A stretch of 64,000 nt of DNA from Streptomyces sp. HD (GCF_028369295.1 NZ_JAQMYP010000009.1:124001-188000), one strand, 5' to 3'; positions 18,693-27,989 are shown, numbered from the stretch's first letter. Numbers and translations: made by a program. Notes: generated by a model not told the origin, from the letters alone.

Positions 18693-20048
18693 ATGCGCAG
18701 ACACACCTCGGCGGCCCTGGCCGCCGCCCTCCTCACCGCCGGTCTGACCCCGCTCGCCCTGGGCACCCCGGCGTCCGCCGCGGTCGCCAAGCACTACGAC
18801 GACTTCAACGGCGACGGCTACCGGGACCTGGCGTACGGCCACTACTACAGCGGCATCTCCGGCGCCGGCGGCTGGAAGGGCGGCGCCGTCAACGTCGTCT
18901 ACGGCAAGGCCGGCGGCCTCGACACCTCCCGCACCCAGGTCGTCCACCAGGACAGCCCGGGCATCCCCGGCACCGGCGAGGAAGACGACACGTTCGGCGA
19001 GTCGATCACCAGCGCCGATCTCAACAAGGACGGCTACGCCGACCTGATCGTCGGCAACTCGATGGAGACGGTCGGCGGCACGCAGTACCGCGGCTCGGTC
19101 ACCATCGTCTGGGGCTCCAGGTCCGGCCTCTCCGGCGGCACCAACGTGACCCCGAAGTCCGGCGCCGGCAGCTACTTCGGCCGCGACCTGGCCACCGGCG
19201 ACTTCAACGGCGACGGCTCGCCGGACCTCGCGGCCATCGGCGGCTCGGAGGCCTGGCTGTACCGGGGCGGCTTCACCAAGTCCGGTACGACGGGCAGCGT
19301 CAGCCGGATCGACAAGACGGGCCAGGGCTGGTACTCGTCCGGCCTCGCGGCCGGCAAGGTCAACGGCGACGGCAAGACCGACCTGGTGGTGCTCGGCGAG
19401 CAGTTCATCGACAACAGGCCGACCCCGCGCGTCTGGTTCCTCAAGGGTGCCTCGGGCGGCCTGACTTCAGGCGCCTCCAAGACGTACACCAGCGCTCCCC
19501 GGACCGCCGCGATCGGCGACTTCGACAAGGACGGCTACGGCGACATCGCCGTCGGCCTGCCCGACAACAACGACGGCAAGGGCATCGTCAGCGTCTGGCG
19601 CGGCACGTCCTCCGGCCCGAGCGGCTCGATGACGTACAACCAGGCCAGCTCCGGCGTCTCCGGCAGCCCCGAGGCGGACGACAACTTCGGCTACGCCGTC
19701 TCGGCCGGCGACACCAACGGCGACGGCTACGCGGACCTGGCGGTCGGCGTGCCCCAGGAGGATGTGAACGGCCTGGCGGACCAGGGCGGCGTCCATGTGT
19801 TCCGGGGCGGCTCCGGCGGGCTGAGCGGTTCGCGGTCGTCGTGGATCCCGCAGACGGTTCAGGGTCCGGCCGACTCGTACGAGTCCTTCGGCTCCGCGCT
19901 GCGCGTGCGCGACGTGACCGGCGACGGCAGGGCGGACCTGGCCATCGGCGCGGCGAACGTCAGCGTGCTGCTGCGCGGCGCGAGCGGTGGGCCGACGGCG
20001 AGCGGGCTGACGGAACTGCCGGAAATGGGCGGGACGTTCAGCGACTAG
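18693..20048 (+). CDS. FG-GAP repeat exported protein (paralogue 2)
   Basis: 451 aa with Sec signal MRRHTSAALAAALLTAGLTP, cut after PASAA. Seven blades carry the calcium loop, e.g. DDFNGDGYRDLAYG, ADLNKDGYADLIVG, GDFNGDGSPDLAAI, GDFDKDGYGDIAVG, GDTNGDGYADLAVG and RDVTGDGRADLAIG, consistent with a full beta-propeller. It is probably secreted. GAGGA lies 13-14 nt before ATG 18693. The stop codon TAG 20046-20048 shares its last base with the first base of the MITE-like element. Confidence 0.9.
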   Translation: MRRHTSAALAAALLTAGLTPLALGTPASAAVAKHYDDFNGDGYRDLAYGHYYSGISGAGGWKGGAVNVVYGKAGGLDTSRTQVVHQDSPGIPGTGEEDDTFGESITSADLNKDGYADLIVGNSMETVGGTQYRGSVTIVWGSRSGLSGGTNVTPKSGAGSYFGRDLATGDFNGDGSPDLAAIGGSEAWLYRGGFTKSGTTGSVSRIDKTGQGWYSSGLAAGKVNGDGKTDLVVLGEQFIDNRPTPRVWFLKGASGGLTSGASKTYTSAPRTAAIGDFDKDGYGDIAVGLPDNNDGKGIVSVWRGTSSGPSGSMTYNQASSGVSGSPEADDNFGYAVSAGDTNGDGYADLAVGVPQEDVNGLADQGGVHVFRGGSGGLSGSRSSWIPQTVQGPADSYESFGSALRVRDVTGDGRADLAIGAANVSVLLRGASGGPTASGLTELPEMGGTFSD

Positions 20049-20285
20049 GGTCTGTTGTTTGGATCAGGTCGGCTGCAGGAGACCGCGCAGACCGGCCGAG
20101 CCGAGCGGGGTCTGGTGCGTGCAGCTGCAAGGCGGAGGAGGGCGGCGACGCGATGGGGGTCCCCCCGCGCGAGGTTGTTCGAGCGTGGGAGAGTCGGCAA
20201 CCGACGACAACGCGGCTGGGGGTCCCCCCTCTGGGGGAGTGCGTGCCAGGGCCCGCGACGCCGGCATGATCCAAACGACAGACCC
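20048..20285. mobile_element. MITE-like element with 19-bp terminal inverted repeats
   Basis: The left end GGGTCTGTTGTTTGGATCA and right end TGATCCAAACGACAGACCC are inverted repeats with one mismatch in 19. The 238-bp interior has no transposase frame. It contains two copies of a GGGGGTCCCCCC palindrome (near 20155 and 20219), each continuing toward a G-rich GGGGGAG-like 3' flank. The structure matches non-autonomous IS derivatives mobilised in trans. A target duplication is not obvious. The left end coincides with the stop codon of the preceding gene, so the reading frame was not altered. Confidence 0.8.
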
Positions 20286-20393
20286 CAGGTGTCGTGTGAG
20301 GGCGGCGAGCCCGGTGACGGTGGCGTGATCCCCGTGCCGGGCTCCTGGCACACCGAGCCCCAGCAAGCTCAAAGATTTAACGAACTCACGTAC

Positions 20394-20417
20394 AACCCTT
20401 ACGAACCGTCGCAGGTC
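20394..20417 (+). promoter_or_regulatory. ECF-sigma-like promoter motif AACC-N17-GTC
   Basis: ACAACC, 17 nt after AACC, then GTCTCC. The spacing and flanks are the same as at 18621. It lies 119 bp before the FG-GAP gene at 20536 and just outside the MITE. Confidence 0.55.
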
Positions 20418-20535
20418 TCCTGATCGCCGACCGCCCAGTGAACCCGAGGACAACTCCCGGCGAACACGAAACGGTCCGCACCCCCAATGACTGCGGATGC
20501 CCGCCAGGCATCCCCGCATGCAGCAGGAGAACCGC

Positions 20536-22014
20536 ATGCAGAAGCACCACCTGCGACTCGCCCTCGCGACGGCCACCGCGGCCGCGCTGACGGGCGGTCT
20601 GCTCACCTTCGCGGCGTCGACGGCGACCGCCGCGGACTCCACCGACGTCCCGCACGCCGACTTCAACGGCGACGGCATCGGCGACGTGGCCTTCTCGGCC
20701 CAGGACGCCTACGTCGGCGGCAAGAAGGCCGCCGGCCAGATCGTCGCCCTCTACGGCACCGGCACCGGCGTGTCCTCCGCCAAGCGCAGCACCGTCAGCC
20801 AGAACACCACCGGCAGCCCGGGTACCGCCGAGGCCGGTGACTGGTTCGGCGCGGAGACCGCGTACGCCGACTTCAACGGCGACGGCTTCGACGACATCGC
20901 CGTCAGCGCCCCGGGCGAGGACGTCGGCAGCGACGTCGACGGCGGCGGGCTGGCCATCCTGTGGGGCTCGGCCTCCGGCATCACCGGCACCGGCGTGACG
21001 ATCGCCGACCCGACCCCGTCCGCGCACGACTTCTGGGGCAAGAACCTCGCCGCCGGCGACTTCGACGGTGACGGCAAGGCCGACCTGGCCGTCGGCAACA
21101 GCAGCGCCACCATCCACGTCTTCAAGGGCGGTTTCAACGCCTCCGGCGTCGCGGGCGGCCGCTACACCATCAAGCCTCCGATCATGGGCAGCGACGCCAG
21201 GGGCCCGCTGAACCTGACCGCGGGCGACATCAACGGCGGCGAGACCGACCTGGTGGTCGACGGCTTCGAGACCGAGACCGGCTACGGCTGGAACCGCAAC
21301 TACTTCATCCCCGGCGGCCCGGGCGGCCTGAGCACCGCGGGCGCCAAGACCCTCAAGCCCGGAATGATCACCGCGATCGGCGACATCGACAACGACGGCT
21401 GGGGCGACATCGTCAGCGGCGCCTACTGGAACCCCACCACCAGCGACGGCACCTCGATCCCGGACTCGGGCAAGGGCGGCAAGATCTGGGTCACCCAGGG
21501 CTCGGACGACGGCCCCCTCACCTCGTACGCCACCGGCATCACCCAGGACACCGGCAACGTCCCCGGCACCGCCGAGGGCAACGACTACTTCGGCTACGAG
21601 CTCGACCTCGGCGACGTCAACGGCGACGGCTATCTCGACCTCGCCATCGGCGTCGCCGGCGAGAACATCGGCAGCGCCGTGAACACGGGCGCGGTCACGA
21701 TCCTCTACGGCAGCGCGACCGGCCTGAACACCGCCTCCGGCGCCCAGTCCTTCGCCCAGAGCACCCCGGGCGTCCCGGGCGACGACGAGAACGACGACCA
21801 GCTCGGCATGGATGTCAAGCTCGACGACGTCACCGGCGACGGCCGAGCCGACCTCGTCGCGGGCTCGGGTGAGAACGACGGCAACGGCGCGGTTCTCTAC
21901 CTGCCGTCCGACGGCGCGAAGATCACCGCGACCGGCTCCCGCACCGTCTCGCCGAGCACCTCCGGCGTCTCGACGACGGGCGCCCCGTACTTCGGCTCGA
22001 ACTTCGCCGACTGA
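20536..22014 (+). CDS. FG-GAP repeat exported protein (paralogue 3)
   Basis: 492 aa with signal MQKHHLRLALATATAAALTG, cleaved near STATAA. Blades include ADFNGDGIGDVAFS, ADFNGDGFDDIAVS, GDFDGDGKADLAVG, GDIDNDGWGDIVSG, GDVNGDGYLDLAIG and DDVTGDGRADLVAG. ATG 20536 was chosen over 20518 because AGGAG lies 6 nt upstream of it. The 20-30% variation between blades and the intact calcium loops argue for a functional propeller. It is probably secreted and of unknown ligand. Confidence 0.9.
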   Translation: MQKHHLRLALATATAAALTGGLLTFAASTATAADSTDVPHADFNGDGIGDVAFSAQDAYVGGKKAAGQIVALYGTGTGVSSAKRSTVSQNTTGSPGTAEAGDWFGAETAYADFNGDGFDDIAVSAPGEDVGSDVDGGGLAILWGSASGITGTGVTIADPTPSAHDFWGKNLAAGDFDGDGKADLAVGNSSATIHVFKGGFNASGVAGGRYTIKPPIMGSDARGPLNLTAGDINGGETDLVVDGFETETGYGWNRNYFIPGGPGGLSTAGAKTLKPGMITAIGDIDNDGWGDIVSGAYWNPTTSDGTSIPDSGKGGKIWVTQGSDDGPLTSYATGITQDTGNVPGTAEGNDYFGYELDLGDVNGDGYLDLAIGVAGENIGSAVNTGAVTILYGSATGLNTASGAQSFAQSTPGVPGDDENDDQLGMDVKLDDVTGDGRADLVAGSGENDGNGAVLYLPSDGAKITATGSRTVSPSTSGVSTTGAPYFGSNFAD

Positions 22015-22031
22015 GCCGCCGTACAACTCAT

Positions 22032-22054
22032 AACCGCTCGAACCACTACCTGTC
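22032..22054 (+). promoter_or_regulatory. Possible weaker copy of the AACC/GTC promoter motif
   Basis: AACC, 16 nt, then GTCGTA, about 90 bp before the TTG start at 22145. The spacing is 1 nt shorter than in the two better copies and the flanking block is not conserved. Confidence 0.3.
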
Positions 22055-22144
22055 GTACGACCTCACCCGTCGTACGACTCCCCGGCCGGGCCCGTCCCCC
22101 GTCCCCACGGGCCCGGCCCCCTCCCCTCCCAGGAGCCCCCGACC

Positions 22145-23578
22145 TTGCGCAAGCGCACCCTCCTCCTCGCCGCCGCTCTCACCAGCGGCCTCCTCACCGC
22201 GCTGCCCGCCGCCACCGCCTCCGCCGCGCCGTCCGGCCTGTCCGGCGACTTCAACGGCGACGGCTACCGCGACGTCGTCATCGGCGCGCCCCTCGCCCCG
22301 GTCGCCGGCAAGAGCGACGCCGGCTACGTCGCCGTGATGTACGGCACGTCGAGCGGCCTGGACACCGGCAAGCGGCAGATCATCAGCCAGGCCACTGACG
22401 GCATTCCCGGCGTCCCCGAGAACTACGACGACTTCGGCGACCGTCTGACCACCGGCGACCTGGACGGCGACGGTTACACGGACATCGTCGTCGGAGTGCA
22501 CCGCGAACGGATCGCCGCCACCGACCAGTTCGGCGTTCTGACGGTGCTGTGGGGCGGCGCGACCGGCATCAAGTCCGGCACCGACATCACTTCGCCGCTG
22601 CCCGAGTACAAGAACGAGCTCGGCTGGTCCGTGGCGACCGGCGACTTCGACGGCGACGGCGACACCGACCTGGCCGCGGCGAACGTCGCCGCCCCGGGGC
22701 TCAACATCTTCCAGGGGCCGATCTCCCGTACCGGCGCGGCCACCGGGCTCGTCGGCATCGACACCCAGGAGCAGACCGGCGTCAGCACCGACAAGCTCGT
22801 GGCGGGCGACGTCACCGGCGACGGCACATCGGACCTGCTGGTCATGGGCCAGGAGGAGATCACCGGCGGCTACCGCACCCGCAGCGTCTTCTACAAGGGG
22901 TCGGCCTCCGGCCCGACGGCGGGCCCCAAGGTCGCCGGCGGCTACGACGCGGTCATCGCGGACGTCGACAAGGACGGCTACGGCGACATCGTCACCGGCG
23001 ACTTCATGGAGAAGTCGGCCGCCGAGCCGAACGGCGGCCTCGGCGGCGCGATCACCGTGACGTACGGCGCGGCGACCGGCCTGAGCACCCGTACCCCCGT
23101 CCGTATCACCCAGGACACGGCAGGCGTGCCAGGCACCGCTGAGACGAACGACGCCTTCGGCTGGAGCCTCACGGCCGGTGACACGAACGGCGACGGTTAC
23201 GCCGACATCGCGGTCGGAGTCCCGAACGAGGACCTGAGCGGCCAGGCGGACGCCGGTTCGGTCGTGGTCCTGCGCGGCTCGGCCGCCGGCCTGACGGGCA
23301 GCGGTGCCAAGCCCTTCTCGCAGGACACCTCGGGCGTGCCCGGAACGGCCGAGCGACACGACTTCTTCGGCCACGCGGTCCTGCTCACCGACATGAGCAA
23401 GGACGGCCGCGCGGAGCTGATCACGTCCGCCCGCGGCGAGAACGCCGGCTCGGGCGCGGCCTGGGCCCTGCGCGGCACGTCCACCGGCATCACGGCCACG
23501 GGCGCGAAGTCCTTCGGCAGCACGACGCTGGGCGGGCCCGCAGGCCTGGCGTACTTCGGCGACGTACTGACGGGCTGA
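22145..23578 (+). CDS. FG-GAP repeat exported protein (paralogue 4)
   Basis: 477 aa, TTG start with AGGAG 8 nt upstream. The signal peptide is MRKRTLLLAAALTSGLLTAL, cleaved near TASAA. Calcium loops include GDFNGDGYRDVVIG, GDLDGDGYTDIVVG, GDFDGDGDTDLAAA, ADVDKDGYGDIVTG, GDTNGDGYADIAVG and TDMSKDGRAELITS. The domain plan is the same as paralogues 3 and 5; probably secreted. Confidence 0.9.
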   Translation: MRKRTLLLAAALTSGLLTALPAATASAAPSGLSGDFNGDGYRDVVIGAPLAPVAGKSDAGYVAVMYGTSSGLDTGKRQIISQATDGIPGVPENYDDFGDRLTTGDLDGDGYTDIVVGVHRERIAATDQFGVLTVLWGGATGIKSGTDITSPLPEYKNELGWSVATGDFDGDGDTDLAAANVAAPGLNIFQGPISRTGAATGLVGIDTQEQTGVSTDKLVAGDVTGDGTSDLLVMGQEEITGGYRTRSVFYKGSASGPTAGPKVAGGYDAVIADVDKDGYGDIVTGDFMEKSAAEPNGGLGGAITVTYGAATGLSTRTPVRITQDTAGVPGTAETNDAFGWSLTAGDTNGDGYADIAVGVPNEDLSGQADAGSVVVLRGSAAGLTGSGAKPFSQDTSGVPGTAERHDFFGHAVLLTDMSKDGRAELITSARGENAGSGAAWALRGTSTGITATGAKSFGSTTLGGPAGLAYFGDVLTG

Positions 23579-23662
23579 CGGAGCGCCGCACTGCCGGACC
23601 GACCAGCGCTCTCACCCACCCGGGACCGACCACCACTCACCCCACACCAGGAGAACCCCCAC

Positions 23663-25102
23663 ATGCCCCGGCCCCACCGCAACCGACTCCACGCCCTCGC
23701 CCTCGCCACGGCCACCGTCGCCGCCACTCTGACGGCCACCCCACTGCTCACCGCGGCCCCGGCCGCCGCGGCCCCCGCCAAGTACGCCGACGACTTCAAC
23801 GGCGACGGCTACCGCGACCTCGCCACCGCCGCCCCGTACACCCCGGTCGGCGGCAAGACCGACGCGGGAGCGGTGGTCGTCAACTACGGCTCCGCGAACG
23901 GCATCAGCGCCGCCCGCCGCACCGTCATCACCCAGAACACGGCCGGCATCCCGGGCACCGCCGAGCAGGACGACGAGTTCGGCCAGTCCCTCGCCTCCGG
24001 CGACCTGAACCGGGACGGGTACGCCGACCTCGTCGTCGGCTCCACGGGCGAGAACGCCGACGCCGGCGCCGTCGTGATCGTCTGGGGCGGCAAGAGCGGC
24101 CTGTCCGGCGGCCAGGCCGTCCCCGACCCCGACCCGTCGGCCCACAACGAGTACGGCATGTCCCTGACCGTCGGCGACTTCAGCGGGGACGGCAAGGCCG
24201 ACCTCGCCGTCGGCAGCACCGGCAGCGACATCTGGATCCACAAGGGCGGCTTCCTCAAGGCCTCCGGCGCCGCGTCCCGCTACCGGCTCGCCACCGACCT
24301 GTACACCGGCGCCATCTACGGCTCCCAGCACCTCGCCGCCGGTGACGTGAACGGCGACGGCACCGCCGACCTGGTCGTCAGCGGCACCCAGGCGGAGACG
24401 TACGACAACGGCACCTTCGTCTACCTGGGCTCCGCCTCGGGCCTCACCCGCCAGACGTTCCTCAAGAACGGCGCCTACGAGCTCGCGGCGGTCGGCGACC
24501 TCAACGGCGACGGCTACGCCGACGTCGTCGCGTCGACGTACGGCGACGAGGGCGTGACCAGCCTCGGCGGCTCCATCAAGGCCTACCTCGGCAGCGCGGA
24601 CGGCGTCCGCACCCAGCCGCAGACCACGATCACCCAGGACACCCCCGGCGTCCCGGGCGCGGACGAGGAGAGCGACTGGTTCGGCAACGCCCTGTCCATC
24701 GCCGACATCAACCGCGACGGCTACGCGGACGTGGCGGTCGGCACGATCCACGAGGACATCGGCAGCGCGGACATCGCCGGCAGCGTCACCGTGCTGCGCG
24801 GCTCGGCGACCGGCCTGACCGCCACCGGCGCCCAGTCCTTCACCCAGAACACGACCGGCGTCCCCGGCACCGCCGAGACCGCCGACCGCTTCGGCGCGTC
24901 GGTACGCCTGTCCGACCTCAACGGCGACGGCCGGGCCGACCTGTCCGTGGGCGCGGACGGTGAGAACCACCCGGCGGGCGCCATCTACAGCCTGCGCGGC
25001 TCGGCGTCCGGCGTGACGACCACGAAGGCGGTGAGCTTCGGCCCGGCCTCGCTGGGCCTGCCGTCGGGCTACCTGCGGCTGGGCCAGGTCATGCTCGGCT
25101 AG
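23663..25102 (+). CDS. FG-GAP repeat exported protein (paralogue 5)
   Basis: 479 aa, ATG with AGGAG upstream. The signal MPRPHRNRLHALALATATVA ends near APAAAA. Loops include DDFNGDGYRDLATA, GDLNRDGYADLVVG, GDFSGDGKADLAVG, GDVNGDGTADLVVS, GDLNGDGYADVVAS, ADINRDGYADVAVG and SDLNGDGRADLSVG. It starts 84 bp after paralogue 4 with no promoter motif between, so it is probably cotranscribed with it. Confidence 0.9.
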   Translation: MPRPHRNRLHALALATATVAATLTATPLLTAAPAAAAPAKYADDFNGDGYRDLATAAPYTPVGGKTDAGAVVVNYGSANGISAARRTVITQNTAGIPGTAEQDDEFGQSLASGDLNRDGYADLVVGSTGENADAGAVVIVWGGKSGLSGGQAVPDPDPSAHNEYGMSLTVGDFSGDGKADLAVGSTGSDIWIHKGGFLKASGAASRYRLATDLYTGAIYGSQHLAAGDVNGDGTADLVVSGTQAETYDNGTFVYLGSASGLTRQTFLKNGAYELAAVGDLNGDGYADVVASTYGDEGVTSLGGSIKAYLGSADGVRTQPQTTITQDTPGVPGADEESDWFGNALSIADINRDGYADVAVGTIHEDIGSADIAGSVTVLRGSATGLTATGAQSFTQNTTGVPGTAETADRFGASVRLSDLNGDGRADLSVGADGENHPAGAIYSLRGSASGVTTTKAVSFGPASLGLPSGYLRLGQVMLG

Positions 25103-25222
25103 GGAGGTCCCCTAGAGAGTCCCCGGCGAGCCCCCTAGGGGATGTCACAGCTCGGCCGCAAAGCCGGGCCCGAACCGCAGGGCCCGGCACGCGATTCTCC
25201 GGGACCAGGTACGTTCGAAGAC

Positions 25223-26167
25223 GTGGCTGGATTCAGGATCGGACGGGGCGGCCGGAACAACGGCACCCCGCAAACGCGCCCCCAACAACCTCCGTACGGG
25301 CAGCAGGCACCCCAGGGACCGTCGTACGGCTATCCCCCGCCGCCGCAGCAACCGCACGGCGGCCAGGGCGGCGGCAGAGGCGGCTGGCCCCAGGCCAACG
25401 GCGGTGGCGGCCAGGGCGGTTACGGCGCCGGAGGCCACGGCGGTCATGGCGGCCACGGTGGTCACGGGGAGCCGGAGTACTTCGGCGACGGCGGCTACCC
25501 GCAGGCCCCGCACGACCCGTACGCGGCGAACAACCCCGGCCACACCCAGGCGTTCTCGGTCGGCGAGGACCCCTACAACCAGGGCGGGACCTACCAGGCG
25601 GGCACGGCCCCGGCCGGCCCGATCGGCCCCCGCCTGCACTGGAAGGCCCTGCTGCGCGGCATCGTCCTCTCCCCCACCCAGACCTTCCTCCAGATGCGGG
25701 ACTACACGATGTGGGGCCCGGCCCTGGTCGTGTCGTTCCTCTACGGCCTCCTGGCCGTCTTCGGCTTCGACAGCGCCCGCGAGGACGCGATCAACGCGAC
25801 CCTCTCCAACGCGGTCCCGATCGTCCTGACGACGGCGGTGGCGATGGTGATCTCCGCCTTCGTCCTGGGCGTGGTCACCCACACCCTGGCCCGCCAGCTG
25901 GGCGGCGACGGCGCCTGGCAGCCCACGGTCGGCCTCTCCATGCTGATCATGTCCCTCACCGACGCCCCCCGCCTGGTCTTCGCCATGTTCGCCGGCGGCG
26001 ACGCGACCTTCGTCCAGGCCCTCGGCTGGGCGACCTGGGTCGCAGCGGGCGCCCTCCTCACCCTGATGGTCTCCAAGTCCCACGACCTCCCCTGGCCGAA
26101 GGCCCTGGGCGCGAGCGCGATCCAGCTGGTCGCCCTGCTGTCGATCGTGAAGCTGGGCACGTTCTAG
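25223..26167 (+). CDS. Yip1-domain integral membrane protein
   Basis: 314 aa from GTG 25223 (MAGFRIGRGGRNNGTPQTRP). Residues 10-140 are a Gln/Gly/Pro-rich, His-containing disordered region (GHGGHGGHGGHGEPEYFGDG). The C-terminal 170 residues hold five membrane helices of the Yip1/YIPF family, starting at LLRGIVLSPTQTFLQMRDYT. TACGTT ends 7 nt before the GTG with no Shine-Dalgarno sequence, so a leaderless start is proposed. An upstream ATG at 25142 in frame gives a low-quality extension. Role unknown; actinomycete Yip1 proteins are thought to act in envelope biology. Confidence 0.75.
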   Translation: MAGFRIGRGGRNNGTPQTRPQQPPYGQQAPQGPSYGYPPPPQQPHGGQGGGRGGWPQANGGGGQGGYGAGGHGGHGGHGGHGEPEYFGDGGYPQAPHDPYAANNPGHTQAFSVGEDPYNQGGTYQAGTAPAGPIGPRLHWKALLRGIVLSPTQTFLQMRDYTMWGPALVVSFLYGLLAVFGFDSAREDAINATLSNAVPIVLTTAVAMVISAFVLGVVTHTLARQLGGDGAWQPTVGLSMLIMSLTDAPRLVFAMFAGGDATFVQALGWATWVAAGALLTLMVSKSHDLPWPKALGASAIQLVALLSIVKLGTF

Positions 26168-26223
26168 GCACACGGGAAGCACGGAACGACACGGGAAGAC
26201 CCGGAAAGACCCGGAACGCAGAA

Positions 26224-26252
26224 AGGCCCCCGGCACGGTCAGCCGGGGGCCT
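26224..26252. terminator. Terminator hairpin between convergent genes
   Basis: AGGCCCCCGGC, a 7-nt loop, then GCCGGGGGCCT followed by CTTCTC. The 11-bp stem is perfect. It serves the Yip1 gene and probably the convergent phosphoribosyltransferase gene. Confidence 0.85.
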
Positions 26253-26275
26253 CTTCTCACGTTCCGTCCGTCAGG

Positions 26276-26782
26276 TCAGGCATCAAGAACCTGCCCGACC
26301 CGCCGAACGACGGGCGGCTCGACGCTCCACGGGAAGTTGATCCACTCATCGGTCCGCTTCCACACGTACTCGCACTTCACGAGGGAGTGGGACTTCTCAT
26401 AGATCACGGCGGACCGCACCTCGGCGACATGGTCGAGGCAGAAGTCGTGGACGAGCTTGAGCGTCTTGCCGGTGTCGGCGACGTCGTCGGCGATCAGCAC
26501 CTTCTTGTCGGTGAAGTCGATCGCGTTGGGGACGGGAGCGAGCATGACGGGCATTTCGAGTGTGGTCCCCACACCCGTATAGAACTCGACGTTCACCAGA
26601 TGCAGGTTCTTGCAGTCGAGGGCATAGGCGAGCCCACCGGCGACGAAGACCCCGCCCCGGGCGATGCTGAGCACGATGTCCGGCTCGAACCCGTCGTCGG
26701 CGATGGTCTGCGCGAGCTCACGGATGGCGGCGCCGAACCGCTCATAGGTCAGATTCTCGCGTGCTTGGCCGCCGTCGCTCAT
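26276..26782 (-). CDS. Phosphoribosyltransferase
   Basis: 168 aa. The PRPP-binding loop is [17 protein letters not shown] (near residue 95). [20 protein letters not shown] is the pyrophosphate loop and [20 protein letters not shown] the C-terminal hood. It resembles the xanthine/hypoxanthine PRTase-like group, so purine salvage is likely; the exact base is not clear. Its ATG overlaps the dcd stop (ATGA), placing it in a nucleotide-metabolism operon behind dcd. Confidence 0.85.
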   Translation of the reverse strand: MSDGGQARENLTYERFGAAIRELAQTIADDGFEPDIVLSIARGGVFVAGGLAYALDCKNLHLVNVEFYTGVGTTLEMPVMLAPVPNAIDFTDKKVLIADDVADTGKTLKLVHDFCLDHVAEVRSAVIYEKSHSLVKCEYVWKRTDEWINFPWSVEPPVVRRVGQVLDA

Positions 26783-27354
26783 ACCTGTGTCCTGTGGAAG
26801 TTCTGGAAGGACCGCGAGGCGGTGGGCCCGCGCTGCCCCTGGTACCGGGATCCGTACCGCTCACTGCCGTACGGGAACTCGGCCGGCGAGGTGAGCCGGA
26901 ACATGCACAGCTGGCCGATCTTCATGCCGGGCCAGAGCTTGATGGGGAGCGTGGCGAGGTTGGACAGCTCAAGGGTGACGTGCCCGCTGAACCCCGGGTC
27001 GATGAACCCGGCGGTGGAGTGGGTGACGAGCCCGAGCCGCCCGAGCGAGGACTTCCCTTCGAGCCGGGAAGCAAGATCATCGGGCAGGGTGATGACCTCG
27101 TACGTCGACGCGAGCACGAACTCCCCGGGATGCAGGATGAACGGCTCGTCGCCCTCCGGTTCGACGAGCCGCGTCAGGTCCGCCTGCTCGACAGAGGGGT
27201 CGATGTGCGGGTACCGGTGGTTCTCGAACACCCGGAAGTACCGGTCCAGCCGTACGTCGATGCTGGACGGCTGCACCATGGTCTGGTCGTAGGGATCGAT
27301 CCGTACCCGCCCGGCGTCGATCTCGGCCCGGATGTCCTTGTCTGAGAGAAGCAC
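26779..27354 (-). CDS. dcd: dCTP deaminase
   Basis: 191 aa, the usual length. It begins [20 protein letters not shown], with [18 protein letters not shown] and the catalytic region [20 protein letters not shown] then [13 protein letters not shown], which supplies the Ser, Arg and Glu used in dCTP binding and deamination. It makes dUTP for thymidylate synthesis; some actinomycete members are bifunctional dCTP deaminase/dUTPase, which I cannot decide here. Coupled to the downstream phosphoribosyltransferase by a 4-nt overlap. Confidence 0.95.
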   Translation of the reverse strand: MLLSDKDIRAEIDAGRVRIDPYDQTMVQPSSIDVRLDRYFRVFENHRYPHIDPSVEQADLTRLVEPEGDEPFILHPGEFVLASTYEVITLPDDLASRLEGKSSLGRLGLVTHSTAGFIDPGFSGHVTLELSNLATLPIKLWPGMKIGQLCMFRLTSPAEFPYGSERYGSRYQGQRGPTASRSFQNFHRTQV

Positions 27355-27465
27355 GCCCCGAGGATACGCAAGGCGCGCGGAACGACGACAATCGCGCCGC
27401 CCGCGCGCCAGGCTGTCACTGCTGGTACCGCGTGTACTTCCGCTGCTTCCGGTGCTTCAGCTCGG

Positions 27466-27624
27466 TTACCGATTCTCCAGCTGCACCGGCACCACACTGC
27501 GGAGCCGGGCACAGCGGGGACATCGGACGAGCCGGCCGGGGCCGAGGCGCTCGGCCTGCTGCATCGGGAACGAAGCGGTGCTGAACACGTGCCCATCGGC
27601 ACAACGGACGACGGTGCGCTCCAT
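27466..27624 (-). CDS. Small zinc-ribbon protein
   Basis: 52 aa, MERTVVRCADGHVFSTASFP, then MQQAERLGPGRLVRCPRCAR, then LRSVVPVQLENR. It has a C-x2-GH pair and a CPRC pair, so one zinc site. AGGA lies 4 nt before the ATG. It is too short for a standard ORF cut-off, but the Cys pattern and ribosome site support it. Its neighbours are dcd downstream and tRNA-Gly on the other strand. Function unknown. Confidence 0.7.
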   Translation of the reverse strand: MERTVVRCADGHVFSTASFPMQQAERLGPGRLVRCPRCARLRSVVPVQLENR

Positions 27625-27910
27625 CAAGTCCTAGAGTCCCTTCCCCAAGAGCCGCGTCTGACTGCTGCCTGCCTGACGACGAGAGGCCACATTACGGGAT
27701 CAAAGGGACGGCCCTCCAGGCGGCGCTCCGACCCCGCGCGGCCCCTCTCCCACACCTCCACCGTACGCCCCAACTCCGGCCCCCCGCACCAGGATCCCAC
27801 CCCTGAAACGCCCTCAGGCCCCTCGGCATCAGCGCCTGGGACCGGAGATGAGGTACAGTGACGAAGCGATCGGACACCGCCTCCGGATCATCACGGAGCG
27901 GGCGTCTTAC

Positions 27911-27984
27911 GCGGGTGTAGTTTAATGGTAGAACATCAGCTTCCCAAGCTGAGAGCGCGAGTTCGATTCTCGTCACCCGCTCCA
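27911..27984 (+). tRNA. tRNA-Gly (anticodon CCC)
   Basis: The acceptor GCGGGTG pairs with CACCCGC. The D-arm is GTTTAATGGTAGAAC, the anticodon arm TCAGC-TTCCCAA-GCTGA (CCC), and the T-arm GCGAG-TTCGATT-CTCGT. The discriminator is T and CCA is encoded. Only this copy has a 5' half. Its 3' half is the attachment core reused twice downstream. Confidence 0.93.
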
Positions 27985-27986
27985 TG
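27939..27986. other. Attachment core copy 1 (left end of element A)
   Basis: The 48-bp sequence from GCTTCCCAAG to CTCCATG covers the anticodon loop to the end of the tRNA-Gly gene. It is identical at 39941-39988 and 46996-47043. Each copy is followed by a terminator and an integrase or remnant transcribed toward it. This is the classic att layout of tRNA-targeting AICEs. Confidence 0.9.
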
Positions 27987-27989
27987 ATT

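Noticed and set aside
20386..22026. 546-residue open frame antisense to an FG-GAP gene
   Set aside because: It is the high-GC shadow of the propeller gene: no ribosome site, Val/Asp/Gly-rich low-complexity composition, while the sense frame has a signal peptide and repeated calcium loops. The same applies to the antisense frames at 22046-23374 and 23612-24970.
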